DNA from: Hyphobacterium marinum
GTDB taxonomy: Bacteria > Pseudomonadota > Alphaproteobacteria > Caulobacterales > Maricaulaceae
Assembly: GCF_036330325.1 (NCBI RefSeq)
Contig: NZ_JAZDRO010000010.1
Location: forward strand, 1-25,051
Direction of reading: 5' to 3'
Length of the DNA stretch: 25,051 nt
Every line of letters starts with the position of its first letter. Positions within the stretch are counted from its first letter, which is position 1. The position numbers and the translations under genes were made by a program. The notes under the pieces are model-generated. The model saw nothing but the letters and a program-made list of their open reading frames with translations. It was not told the DNA's origin and did no database searches. Shown piece by piece: positions 1 to 16,751 of this stretch.

Positions 1-92
1 GCAGCCGTCAGCGTCGTCTTGCCGTGGTCAACGTGACCAATCGTGCCAATGTTCGCGTGCGGCTTCGTACGCTCAAACTTTTCCTTGCCCAT
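1..92 (-). CDS. tuf: Elongation factor Tu, N-terminal part (gene runs off the left edge)
   Basis: EF-Tu delivers aminoacyl-tRNA to the ribosomal A site as a GTP-bound ternary complex in the cytoplasm. Only the first 30 codons are present. They begin MGKEKFERTKPHANIGTIGH and continue into the G1/P-loop region HVDHGKTT, which is diagnostic for EF-Tu. The ATG is preceded by a GGAGC ribosome binding site. The gene lies 50 bp downstream of fusA, the normal last position of the str operon. A second tuf gene, represented by its 3' end, is at the right edge of the window, so the genome has at least two tuf copies. Whether the two are identical cannot be told because the window shows opposite ends of each. 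Confidence 0.97.
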   Translation of the reverse strand, partial: MGKEKFERTKPHANIGTIGHVDHGKTTLTA

Positions 93-142
93 CGTCAGCG
101 CTCCAAGTCTGCTCTAGTCGTTTCCAAATGCGATCACGCCAA

Positions 143-2218
<2,076 letters not shown>

Positions 2219-2255
2219 TGTCTGGGTCCTCGGGGAGAATTCGTGTTGTGGTCGG

Positions 2256-2726
2256 TTACCAGCGATAGTGCGCGAAAGCGCGGTTCGCTTCGGCCATGCG
2301 GTGTGTGTCTTCGCGCTTCTTCACGGCAACGCCGCGATTGGCAGAGGCGTCCATCAGCTCACCGGCCAGGCGCTCGCGCATCGTGTTCTCGTTGCGCGCA
2401 CGGGCGGCAGCAACAAGCCAGCGGATCGCCAGGGCCTTCTTGCGGTCAGCGCGAACCTCGACCGGAACCTGATAGGTCGCACCACCGACGCGGCGGGAGC
2501 GGACTTCGACTTCCGGCGCAACATTTTCGAGCGCTTCGTGGAAGATGCGCACGGGCTCGCGCTTGGCCTTGTCCTCGATGAGATCGAAGGCACCGTAGAC
2601 GATGCTTTCGGCCACGGACTTCTTGCCGTGGTTCATCAGGTAATTCATGAACTTCGTGAGGTCCTTGTCGCCGAATTTGGCGTCGGGAAGGATTTCACGT
2701 TTTTCTGCGCGGTGACGACGAGACAT
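2256..2726 (-). CDS. rpsG: 30S ribosomal protein S7
   Basis: S7 is a primary binder of the 3' domain of 16S rRNA and nucleates assembly of the 30S head. The protein is 156 aa, the usual length, beginning MSRRHRAEKREILPDAKFGD and containing the S7 signatures KFMNYLMNHGKKSVAE and GGATYQVPVEVRADRK. Its ATG is only 12 bp after the rpsL stop codon, and its AAGGA ribosome binding site directly abuts that TAA, so the two genes are probably translationally coupled. In E. coli S7 represses its own operon through the rpsL-rpsG spacer. The short spacer here leaves little room for that long structure, so any autoregulation must be built differently (inference). Confidence 0.98.
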   Translation of the reverse strand: MSRRHRAEKREILPDAKFGDKDLTKFMNYLMNHGKKSVAESIVYGAFDLIEDKAKREPVRIFHEALENVAPEVEVRSRRVGGATYQVPVEVRADRKKALAIRWLVAAARARNENTMRERLAGELMDASANRGVAVKKREDTHRMAEANRAFAHYRW

Positions 2727-2738
2727 CGGTAGATTTCC

Positions 2739-3110
2739 TTACTTCGGACGCTTCGCGCCGTATTTCGAGCGGCGCTGGCGGCGATCCTTGACGCCCTGGG
2801 TATCCAGAACGCCCCGCAGAATGTGGTAGCGAACACCGGGAAGGTCCTTCACGCGGCCGCCGCGGATCAGGACCACGGAGTGCTCCTGAAGATTGTGACC
2901 CTCACCCGGGATGTAGCTCACCACTTCATAGCCATTGGTCAGACGCACCTTGGCGACTTTACGAAGGGCCGAGTTCGGCTTCTTCGGGGTCGTCGTGTAG
3001 ACCCGGGTGCAGACGCCGCGGCGCTGCGGGCAGGCCTGCAGGGCCGGCACCTTGTTACGCTTCGGCTTGTCTTTCCGCGGCTTGCGGATGAGTTGGTTGA
3101 TCGTCGGCAT
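2739..3110 (-). CDS. rpsL: 30S ribosomal protein S12
   Basis: S12 lies at the decoding centre of the 30S subunit and affects translational accuracy. The product is 123 aa starting MPTINQLIRKPRKDKPKRNK, with the universal core TTTPKKPNSALRKVAK and the segment GGRVKDLPGVRYH. Lys43 and Lys88, the main streptomycin-resistance positions, are wild type. The frame is open for 55 more codons upstream, up to an ATG at 3273-3275, but the S12 family begins at MPTINQ, so I use 3110. Only a weak GGG ribosome binding site precedes this ATG. The gene has its own promoter downstream of the rpoC terminator and is the first gene of the str operon. Confidence 0.97.
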   Translation of the reverse strand: MPTINQLIRKPRKDKPKRNKVPALQACPQRRGVCTRVYTTTPKKPNSALRKVAKVRLTNGYEVVSYIPGEGHNLQEHSVVLIRGGRVKDLPGVRYHILRGVLDTQGVKDRRQRRSKYGAKRPK

Positions 3111-3159
3111 GTCGCCCAAACCCGTCTGTTGTACCAAAGGCGGCCGAATGCGCGGCATG

Positions 3160-3173
3160 CGCGTCCGGACGCG
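3160..3173. repeat. 14-bp perfect palindrome in the rpsL leader
   Basis: CGCGTCCGGACGCG is perfectly self-complementary and lies about 50 nt before the rpsL start codon, inside the predicted 5' untranslated region. In RNA it could form a short hairpin, and in DNA it could be a protein site. No function can be assigned from sequence alone. Confidence 0.5.
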
Positions 3174-3293
3174 AAAAATACCGGCGCGCGCGACCCTTGG
3201 CCTTGCACCCACCGGCACCGTTGAATTTTTTGTTGCTCCGGACGACGTATAGCCAGAAAGGCGGCTACGGCTCATCCCCGAAAACAGGCGCGG

Positions 3294-3322
3294 AACCTAG
3301 TCGCGCGACTCACTTACGTCAA
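3294..3322 (-). promoter_or_regulatory. Promoter of the rpsL-rpsG-fusA-tuf operon
   Basis: On the minus strand a TTGACG -35 box (3317-3322) and a TAGGTT -10 box (3294-3299) are separated by exactly 17 bp, a good match to housekeeping sigma-70 promoters of alphaproteobacteria. It sits between the rpoC terminator and rpsL and predicts a start near 3287, giving an rpsL leader of roughly 175 nt. Confidence 0.75.
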
Positions 3323-3359
3323 GCGGCCCTACACGGATTTTTCATAGAGCGATTTTCGA

Positions 3360-3391
3360 TGTGAAAAGGGCCGCCGGAAAACCGGCGGCCC
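3360..3391 (-). terminator. Rho-independent terminator after rpoC
   Basis: A perfect 10-bp GC stem (3368-3377 paired with 3382-3391, loop of four) is followed on the minus strand by TTTTC. It lies 35 bp past the rpoC stop codon and separates the rpoBC transcript from the str operon promoter. The T-run is short, so some read-through is possible. Confidence 0.85.
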
Positions 3392-3426
3392 CTCTCTGGA
3401 CTCGTTATCCGAAACGGATCCGCAGG

Positions 3427-7662
<4,236 letters not shown>

Positions 7663-7727
7663 GTCTGTCGTCTCCTCCAGGGGAGTGCGGCCGGGCGGCA
7701 CCGCCCGGCCTTGGATTTCAAATCGCC

Positions 7728-11801
<4,074 letters not shown>

Positions 11802-12041
11802 GTCGGCTCCCTTCGCGGCGCTGGCGCGCCGGCTCGAAATGTTCAGTTCAGCGTCCGGTTGAACGCCGCCGTCCGGTGGCGGTCAGGTCCCGGCGAAAGA
11901 CCCGCCCGCTTGTCGCGACACTGCCCCCGGACGAAAACGGACGGCGTCGCCTTAAACCAGTCGGAGACAGGTCGACGGACGCGCGGATTTGCTCCGCGCG
12001 CCCATCGCCCGTGTCCGTCAGACATCCCGCAAGGGGACGTC
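11802..12041 (-). other. rplL-rpoB intergenic region
   Basis: This 240-bp spacer has no coding sequence I can support. In many bacteria the rplL-rpoB gap holds a partial attenuator or RNA-processing site that sets the ratio of ribosomal protein to polymerase subunits. Here the clearest structure is an 8-bp GC stem at 11980-12000. An 8-bp direct repeat (ACCGGACG on the minus strand, two copies 19 bp apart near 11850-11876) is also visible. No convincing promoter is seen. Confidence 0.5.
11980..12000 (-). promoter_or_regulatory. Candidate attenuator or processing hairpin before rpoB
   Basis: CGCGCGGA pairs perfectly with TCCGCGCG around a 5-nt loop, about 40 nt after the rplL stop codon. No T-run follows, so it is not a full intrinsic terminator. 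Its position is where partial attenuation or RNase III processing occurs in E. coli, but that role is only inferred here. Confidence 0.35.
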
Positions 12042-12419
12042 CTATTTCAGCTCGACAGTGGCTCCCGCCTCTTCGAGCTTCTTCTTCATTTCCTCGGCTT
12101 CGCCTTTGGCCACGCCTTCTTTCACCGCTTTCGGGGCGGCTTCGACGAGGTCCTTGGCTTCTTTCAGGCCGAGGCCCGTGATCGCGCGAACTTCCTTGAT
12201 CACGTTGATTTTCTTGTCGCCAGCCGAGGCGAGGACGACGTCGAATTCGTCCTTTTCTTCGGCGGCGGCACCACCGGCGTCACCACCGGCAGCGGCACCG
12301 GCAACCGCGACAGGCGCGGCAACCTTGATGCCTTTTTCTTCGAGGATGTCGTTGAGTTCCTTGGCTTCCAGAATGGTCAGGCCCAGGAGTTCATCAGCGA
12401 GTTTAGCTACATCAGCCAT
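12042..12419 (-). CDS. rplL: 50S ribosomal protein L7/L12
   Basis: L7/L12 forms the mobile stalk that recruits and stimulates translational GTPases. The protein is 125 aa with an N-terminal dimerisation helix region (MADVAKLADELLGLTILEAK), a flexible Ala/Gly hinge (residues about 35-55) and the conserved C-terminal domain containing NVIKEVRAITGLGLKEAKDL. The ATG has an AAGGA ribosome binding site about 9 nt upstream. It follows rplJ by 50 bp in the standard order. Several copies per ribosome are needed, so its own strong ribosome binding site makes sense. Confidence 0.98.
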   Translation of the reverse strand: MADVAKLADELLGLTILEAKELNDILEEKGIKVAAPVAVAGAAAGGDAGGAAAEEKDEFDVVLASAGDKKINVIKEVRAITGLGLKEAKDLVEAAPKAVKEGVAKGEAEEMKKKLEEAGATVELK

Positions 12420-12469
12420 TTGTTTTCAGTCCTTGGTTTGGTGTGTCGGTTCGAATGCGGAGAATGACG

Positions 12470-12985
12470 TCAGCTCGAGGCCTGTTCGCCGATCGCCTGG
12501 ATCTGCGCGGCCAGCTTCTGGCCGGGGGCGTTGACACGACCCACGATCTGCGACGCCTGGCCCATGAGGCGGCCGGCAATGGCACCAATGAGCTCCTCGC
12601 GGGACGGCATCTTGGAGAGGGCCTCGACGCCTTTGGCGTCCATGACTTCCTCATCCATGAAACCACCGAGGATTTCAAAGCGATCATTACCTTTGGCGTA
12701 CTCGATCGCCACTTTCGGCGCTGCGACGAAGTCTTCCGAGTAGGCGATGCCCACCGGTCCGTTGAACAGACCGGACGCACCCTCACCCGGCTGACCTTGC
12801 AGCGCGATCTTGGCGAGGCGGTTGCGAACCACCTTGAACGTCCCGCCCACCTTGCGAAGCTCGGTGCGCAGGTTCGTCATTTCCGCAACGGTCATGCCCG
12901 AATACTGGGCAACGACCACGGAGCCACCGGCAGAGAAGATGCCTTTCAGCTCTTCAACAGCGGTTTCCTTGGTCTGGCGATCCAT
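12470..12985 (-). CDS. rplJ: 50S ribosomal protein L10
   Basis: L10 anchors the L7/L12 stalk to 23S rRNA. The product is 171 aa starting MDRQTKETAVEELKGIFSAG, with typical L10 sequence NLRTELRKVGGTFKVVRNRL and the C-terminal helix that binds L7/L12 dimers. The reading frame is open 45 codons further upstream, but that extension is Arg-rich and unlike L10, and a GGGAGA ribosome binding site sits just before the chosen ATG. In many bacteria L10 (with L7/L12) represses its own synthesis by binding its mRNA leader; the 351-nt gap upstream is consistent with such control. Confidence 0.97.
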   Translation of the reverse strand: MDRQTKETAVEELKGIFSAGGSVVVAQYSGMTVAEMTNLRTELRKVGGTFKVVRNRLAKIALQGQPGEGASGLFNGPVGIAYSEDFVAAPKVAIEYAKGNDRFEILGGFMDEEVMDAKGVEALSKMPSREELIGAIAGRLMGQASQIVGRVNAPGQKLAAQIQAIGEQASS

Positions 12986-13336
12986 TTGCGGTCTCCCTGT
13001 TTGGGCCTCCCACCGCGGGACGCCCTTGAAAGGCCCTTCACCGGACCGCCTGACCCACACTCGGGACCGGCGCGCCAATGAAGCGCATTCCTGTCCCAGG
13101 GCTCGAACCGGCACGGCCACGCCATCACTGGCCCGGCTGCATCGGATTCTTGCTCTGCCTCACCCAGGGTCCGCGGCAAATGCGGAATTAAGAGCGCCGT
13201 TTGACGGGACACTCCCCTGCGATCTCGGACAGGTCGGGCAAATCCTTGATGCCGGCTGGCACGCTGGATCCGCCCTCACCCGCTCCGGATGGAACCTTCA
13301 AGGCCCCGTCCGTCGCGGAAACTTGCCGTACGGCCC
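12986..13336 (-). promoter_or_regulatory. rplJ leader, candidate L10 autoregulatory region
   Basis: These 351 bp between rplA and rplJ contain no gene I can support. The position matches the known L10 leader (Rfam RF00557) that L10-L7/L12 binds to repress translation. Near the rplJ end, GGGCCT and AGGCCC (13003-13008 with 13031-13036) can pair and enclose a smaller CCC/GGG stem, placing a helix immediately upstream of the ribosome binding site. I cannot confirm the L10 motif or kink-turn by eye. Confidence 0.4.
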
Positions 13337-14053
13337 TTAAGCCGCTTTTGCGTCGGCCGGTGCGCTGGCCTCCGCGGTATCGATCTTCACGCCCGGACCC
13401 ATGGTCGAGCTGATCGCGATCTTCTTCAGATAGGTGCCCTTGGCCCCCGTCGGCTTGGCCTTGACGATGGCCTCGAGGAACGCCTTGACGTTTTCCGCCA
13501 GCGCCTTCTCGGTGAAGCTCGCCTTGCCGACACCGGCGTGGACGATCCCGGCCTTCTCGGCCCGGAACTCGACCGCACCACCCTTGGAATTCTCGACCGC
13601 CTTGGCGACATCCATGGTCACGGTGCCAACCTTCGGGTTCGGCATCATGCCGCGCGGGCCGAGCACTTTGCCCAGGCGTCCGACGACCGGCATCATGTCC
13701 GGGGTCGCGATAACCTTGTCAAAGTCCATCCGGCCGCCCTGGATCTCTTCCATCAGGTCCTCGGCACCAACCACGTCGGCTCCGGCCTTCTTGGCTTCCT
13801 CGGCCTTCGGACCCTTGGCGAACACGGCAACACGAACCGAGCGGCCGGTGCCGTTCGGCAGGTTGCACACGCCACGGACCATCTGGTCAGCGTGGCGCGG
13901 ATCGACGCCCAGATTGATGGCAATCTCGACGGTTTCGTCGAACTTCGCCTTGGCGTTGGCTTTCACAGCGGCGACGGCATCGTCGACGGTGTAGAACTTG
14001 TCACGGTCGACCGAGCCGAGCGCGGCGGACATGCGTTTCGTTGTCTTGCTCAT
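13337..14053 (-). CDS. rplA: 50S ribosomal protein L1
   Basis: L1 forms the mobile stalk near the ribosomal E site and in many bacteria represses the L11-L1 operon by binding its mRNA. The product is 238 aa starting MSKTTKRMSAALGSVDRDKF, with the L1 signatures GTGRSVRVAVFAKG and LGPRGMMPNPKVGTV, and FLEAIVKAKPTGAKGTYLKK near the end. The frame runs 23 codons further upstream but overlaps rplK there, so I start at the ATG located 4 bp after the rplK stop codon. This tight spacing implies translational coupling with rplK. Confidence 0.98.
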   Translation of the reverse strand: MSKTTKRMSAALGSVDRDKFYTVDDAVAAVKANAKAKFDETVEIAINLGVDPRHADQMVRGVCNLPNGTGRSVRVAVFAKGPKAEEAKKAGADVVGAEDLMEEIQGGRMDFDKVIATPDMMPVVGRLGKVLGPRGMMPNPKVGTVTMDVAKAVENSKGGAVEFRAEKAGIVHAGVGKASFTEKALAENVKAFLEAIVKAKPTGAKGTYLKKIAISSTMGPGVKIDTAEASAPADAKAA

Positions 14054-14057
14054 CGGT

Positions 14058-14489
14058 CTAGCCCACCACTTCCAGACCCATCGAACGGGCGGAACCCGCG
14101 ATGATCTTCGTCGCCTGATCAAGATCGTTGGCGTTGAGGTCTTTCATCTTCGCTTCAGCGATTTCACGGCACTGCGCCATGGTCACTTTCGCGATCGGCG
14201 CGCTCTTGCCGGCTTCACCGGAACCCTTTTGCACCTTGGCAGCCTTCTTCAGATAGAAGCTGGCCGGCGGCGTCTTGGTCTCGAAGGTGAACGACTTGTC
14301 CTGGAAGACGGTGATGATGGTCGGGATCGGCATCCCTTTTTCCATCTCTTGCGTCTTGGCGTTGAACGCCTTGCAGAACTCCATGATGTTCACGCCGCGC
14401 TGACCCAGCGCCGGACCGATCGGGGGAGACGGATTGGCCGCCCCGGCCGGTACTTGCAGCTTGATATAGCCGCTGATCTTCTTCGCCAT
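14058..14489 (-). CDS. rplK: 50S ribosomal protein L11
   Basis: L11 binds the GTPase-associated region of 23S rRNA and is needed for RelA activation and class I release-factor action. The product is 143 aa beginning MAKKISGYIKLQVPAGAANP, with the proline-rich SPPIGPALGQRGVNIMEFCK segment typical of the thiostrepton-binding N-domain. A clean AGGGA ribosome binding site precedes the ATG. It is followed by rplA after 4 bp and preceded by nusG after 104 bp. Confidence 0.98.
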   Translation of the reverse strand: MAKKISGYIKLQVPAGAANPSPPIGPALGQRGVNIMEFCKAFNAKTQEMEKGMPIPTIITVFQDKSFTFETKTPPASFYLKKAAKVQKGSGEAGKSAPIAKVTMAQCREIAEAKMKDLNANDLDQATKIIAGSARSMGLEVVG

Positions 14490-14545
14490 AGTCCCTACTC
14501 CAATTCGCTCCGCCCTGTGACGGAGCCTGACGGGCGGCGCGGTCC

Positions 14546-14573
14546 GGCGACGGCATGGTCTTGCGCCGTCGCC
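14546..14573 (-). promoter_or_regulatory. Hairpin in the nusG-rplK spacer
   Basis: GGCGACGGC and GCCGTCGCC form a perfect 9-bp stem with a 10-nt loop about 20 nt past the nusG stop codon. There is no T-run. A second, shorter stem (14508-14512 with 14521-14525, CTCCG/CGGAG) lies closer to rplK. They could be the L1 repressor target, an RNA-processing site or a weak attenuator; the sequence does not decide. Confidence 0.4.
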
Positions 14574-14593
14574 TCCCGCACCAGTTCACACAC

Positions 14594-15127
14594 TCAGGCC
14601 GATTTCTCGACCTGATTGTATTCCAGTTCGACCGGGGTCGCCCGGCCGAAAATATTGATCGCCACCTTCAGGCGGGCATTGTCTTCGTCGACTTCTTCCA
14701 CGACGCCATTGAAGCTCTGGAAGTGGCCGTCGATGACGCGGACGGTCTCGCCCACATCGTAACGCACGGTCGGGCGCGGACGCTCGGCGTCCTCCTCGAT
14801 CTGGCCGAGGATGCGCTTGACCTCAATTTCCGACACCGGCATCGGCTTGTTGCCCGATCCCAGGAAGCCGGTCACTTTCGGCGTATTCTTGACCAGGTGA
14901 TAGGCCGCGTCGGTCAGGTTCGCCTTCACCAGGACGTAGCCGGGGAAGTATTTGCGCTCGGTGTTGACCTTGCGGCCCTTGCGCACTTCCACCACGTCCT
15001 CGGTCGGAACGAGGATCTCCTCGAAATTCTCTTCCAGGCCCTGCGCCACGGCTTCGATCTTGATGGCCTCGGCGACCTTCTTCTCGAAGTTCGAATAGGC
15101 GTGGACGATATACCACTTCGCACTCAT
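14594..15127 (-). CDS. nusG: Transcription termination/antitermination factor NusG
   Basis: NusG binds RNA polymerase through its NGN domain, suppresses pausing, and through its KOW domain contacts Rho or S10. The product is 177 aa starting MSAKWYIVHAYSNFEKKVAE. The NGN domain includes FPGYVLVKANLTDAAYHLVK and GFLGSGNKPMPV, and the C-terminal KOW domain includes GETVRVIDGHFQSFNGVVEE. It is 12 bp downstream of secE, the standard order. Length and motifs are normal. Confidence 0.98.
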   Translation of the reverse strand: MSAKWYIVHAYSNFEKKVAEAIKIEAVAQGLEENFEEILVPTEDVVEVRKGRKVNTERKYFPGYVLVKANLTDAAYHLVKNTPKVTGFLGSGNKPMPVSEIEVKRILGQIEEDAERPRPTVRYDVGETVRVIDGHFQSFNGVVEEVDEDNARLKVAINIFGRATPVELEYNQVEKSA

Positions 15128-15139
15128 CGATACCGTTCC

Positions 15140-15397
15140 TTACGAGCCGAGGCCGAGGATGAAGTCGATCGACGTCGAAATGACCGTATCGACCGTGAAG
15201 AAGAACAGCGCCGCGAATGTCACCATGATCAGGACCATGATCGTGGAGACCAGCGTCTCCTGGCGAGTCGTCCAGGTCACCTTCCGCGCTTCCTGACGCA
15301 CTTGCGCCAGATAGCGGAAAGGATTGACTCCCTTGCGCTTGGGCGCTGCGCCATCAGCCGTCCGGGCGGGCGTTTTCCTGTCGTCGCGTCGCGTCAT
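15140..15397 (-). CDS. secE: Protein translocase subunit SecE
   Basis: SecE is the clamp subunit of the SecYEG inner-membrane translocon. The product is 85 aa: a charged N-terminal segment, the conserved amphipathic stretch EARKVTWTTRQET (residues about 36-48), then one hydrophobic membrane segment (about 49-80). This is the short single-span form usual outside enterics. Its ATG has only a weak AGG-type ribosome binding site. It lies between tRNA-Trp and nusG, as is common in alphaproteobacteria, and may be co-transcribed with the tRNA. Confidence 0.95.
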   Translation of the reverse strand: MTRRDDRKTPARTADGAAPKRKGVNPFRYLAQVRQEARKVTWTTRQETLVSTIMVLIMVTFAALFFFTVDTVISTSIDFILGLGS

Positions 15398-15428
15398 GAT
15401 ACCTGTCTGTCAGCCCGGTATATCGGAA

Positions 15429-15445
15429 GCCGTCTCCAAAATCGC
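15429..15445 (-). repeat. Spacer segment complementary to the tRNA-Trp anticodon arm
   Basis: On the minus strand these 17 nt match the reverse complement of the tRNA-Trp anticodon arm (15481-15497) at 15 of 17 positions, with a perfect 10-nt core (TTTTGGAGAC against GTCTCCAAAA). The segment lies just 3' of the tRNA, in the tRNA-secE spacer. The complementarity is directly visible; any function is inference. Confidence 0.6.
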
Positions 15446-15447
15446 AA

Positions 15448-15523
15448 TGGCAGGGGCGGAGGGACTCGAACCCACGACCTGCGGTTTTGGAGACCGCTGC
15501 TCTACCAGCTGAGCTACACCCCT
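15448..15523 (-). tRNA. trnW: tRNA-Trp (anticodon CCA)
   Basis: A 76-nt cloverleaf is readable on the minus strand. The acceptor stem AGGGGTG pairs with CGCCCCT (one G-U), the D-arm includes AGCTCAGCTGGTAGAGCA, the anticodon stem GCGGT/ACCGC encloses the loop CTCCAAA (anticodon CCA, Trp), and the T-arm carries GGGTTCGAGTCCC. The discriminator base is G and the 3' CCA is encoded. It lies 50 bp upstream of secE. A weak promoter-like pair (TTTCCA, 17 bp, TAGAAG, near 15582-15610) lies upstream, but I do not regard it as established. Confidence 0.97.
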
Positions 15524-15612
15524 AAATGCGGACGCGCCTCGTAGCACGCCCAAAATCTCGTCGCCATACCCGAAGCGCAGGCTTCTACACTGGTGAACCC
15601 GGCTTGGAAACC

Positions 15613-15631
15613 GAAAAAATGCAGCTTTTTC
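15613..15631 (-). terminator. Weak hairpin after the methyltransferase gene
   Basis: GAAAAA and TTTTTC (15613-15618 with 15626-15631) can pair around a 7-nt loop 26 bp after the methyltransferase stop codon. An outer CCCGGC/GCCGGG pair (15598-15603 with 15643-15648) could stabilise it. It is AT-rich and unlike the other terminators here, so it may only be partial. Confidence 0.3.
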
Positions 15632-15656
15632 CATCAGCCTCCGCCGGGACCGAGTT

Positions 15657-16676
15657 TCACTCTGGATCTCGCCGCGCCGTCAGCATCCAGGCGATGTTCC
15701 GGGCATCATCCAGCGTGCGGAACCGCTCCAGCGAAATGTCCGTAAACCCGCTGGTTTTCAGTTGCCCGGCCAGCGCCTCCATCTCGCCCTCATCCTTGGC
15801 CGCGCCAAGCATGGATGCCATCCGTAAGCGGTACGTCTCGATATTGGCCGACTGCCCGTCTGCCCAGATCCGGATGTCCTCGGCCCGAAATGCCGCCGGA
15901 CGGTTCAGCACATGCTGCATGTCAGAAAGCAGCCGCGAGGCATGCTGGCGGGCTGCTCCTGGCTGGGCGGAGGCAAGCACGTCGCCAATCCGGTCGCCTG
16001 CCGCTGAAGCCGCCTGCGCCAGCTTGGCGACGCGCGATTCGTTTTCACCGCCGCGAATCGCCGTGAACAGGCCGACAAAGCCACTCAGAACACCCAACTC
16101 CGTAATCGCATCAAGAACCCGGAGGTTTTCCGAACATTCGCGATAGATCTCACCGTCTTGGAGATGGACCACGGCATGAAGAGCGCCACCCGCAGCGACC
16201 AAGGAGGCCACCCGTTCGAACGCGCCCTCACCTGCGTATTCGATACCGAACTGGCTGACGACGAGATCCAAGCTCGCCCCTCGAACCGGCAGGTGAGCGG
16301 CATCAGCGGCAAATCCGCAAGCACCGGCAAGGCCCGGTTTCGCCAGGGCCGCAGCCACAGCACTGCCGGCAAAGTCAGTGAGAAGAATTTCGAGGTCCAG
16401 TCCGGGAAAAGCCCTGGCTGCGCGCGAGGCCGCTCCAGCGACGACACCCGTCCCGCATGCCGCATCCAGCAAGCGAACACGGCCGGACCGGGCTGCGAAT
16501 TCGTCAGAGAACAGGGACTCCCATCGCGCCTTCAGCCGCCGTGCATGAGTCGGGTGACCCAGCGCCTGATCAGAATCTTCGCTGTCACCATCCCAATAGT
16601 CGGACCACGCCGCTTGTGAATCATCTGGATTGTTGTTGTCCATGAAATCCGCCGCAGACCCGATCCCCACCGTCAT
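15657..16676 (-). CDS. Class I SAM-dependent methyltransferase, substrate unknown
   Basis: The 339-aa product has the glycine-rich SAM-binding motif I LLDAACGTG (residues 69-77), an acidic strand end that fits motif II (EILLTDFAGS), and a motif IV-like region (SLDLVVSQFGIEY), so it should be a cytoplasmic methyltransferase of the Rossmann type. The rest of the sequence, including the alanine-rich C-terminal half, gives no substrate that I recognise. The ATG chosen has an AGAGG ribosome binding site; a second ATG (codon 12, at 16641-16643) is an alternative. It begins only 16 nt after the T-run of the TonB receptor terminator, so its transcription must come from read-through or an overlapping promoter. 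It precedes tRNA-Trp and has no clear link to the genes upstream. Confidence 0.85.
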   Translation of the reverse strand: MTVGIGSAADFMDNNNPDDSQAAWSDYWDGDSEDSDQALGHPTHARRLKARWESLFSDEFAARSGRVRLLDAACGTGVVAGAASRAARAFPGLDLEILLTDFAGSAVAAALAKPGLAGACGFAADAAHLPVRGASLDLVVSQFGIEYAGEGAFERVASLVAAGGALHAVVHLQDGEIYRECSENLRVLDAITELGVLSGFVGLFTAIRGGENESRVAKLAQAASAAGDRIGDVLASAQPGAARQHASRLLSDMQHVLNRPAAFRAEDIRIWADGQSANIETYRLRMASMLGAAKDEGEMEALAGQLKTSGFTDISLERFRTLDDARNIAWMLTARRDPE

Positions 16677-16692
16677 TGTTTCGAACCTCTGT

Positions 16693-16725
16693 GAAAAAGA
16701 AAAGGGCGGGTCCGAAGACCCGCCC
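16693..16725 (-). terminator. Rho-independent terminator of the TonB-dependent receptor gene
   Basis: A perfect 9-bp stem (GGGCGGGTC with GACCCGCCC, 16704-16712 and 16717-16725) has a TTCG tetraloop on the minus strand and is followed by TTTTCTTTTT. It is a textbook intrinsic terminator 27 bp past the receptor stop codon. Confidence 0.93.
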
Positions 16726-16751
16726 TTCCCTCATCGTCGCAGATGCGAGGA

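Noticed and set aside
7663..7701. 13-codon N-terminal extension of RpoC
   Set aside because: Known RpoC proteins of related bacteria start at MNxEVMNIFNP, and the ribosome binding site lies inside the would-be extension.
12986..13120. 45-codon N-terminal extension of L10
   Set aside because: The extension is unlike any L10; the downstream ATG has a good ribosome binding site and gives the standard length.
13325..13334. 10-bp palindrome GCCGTACGGC just after the rplA stop codon
   Set aside because: It has no loop, no T-run and no partner site, so it cannot be called a terminator.
14054..14122. 23-codon N-terminal extension of L1
   Set aside because: It overlaps the end of rplK in another frame; the ATG 4 bp after rplK gives the standard L1 start.
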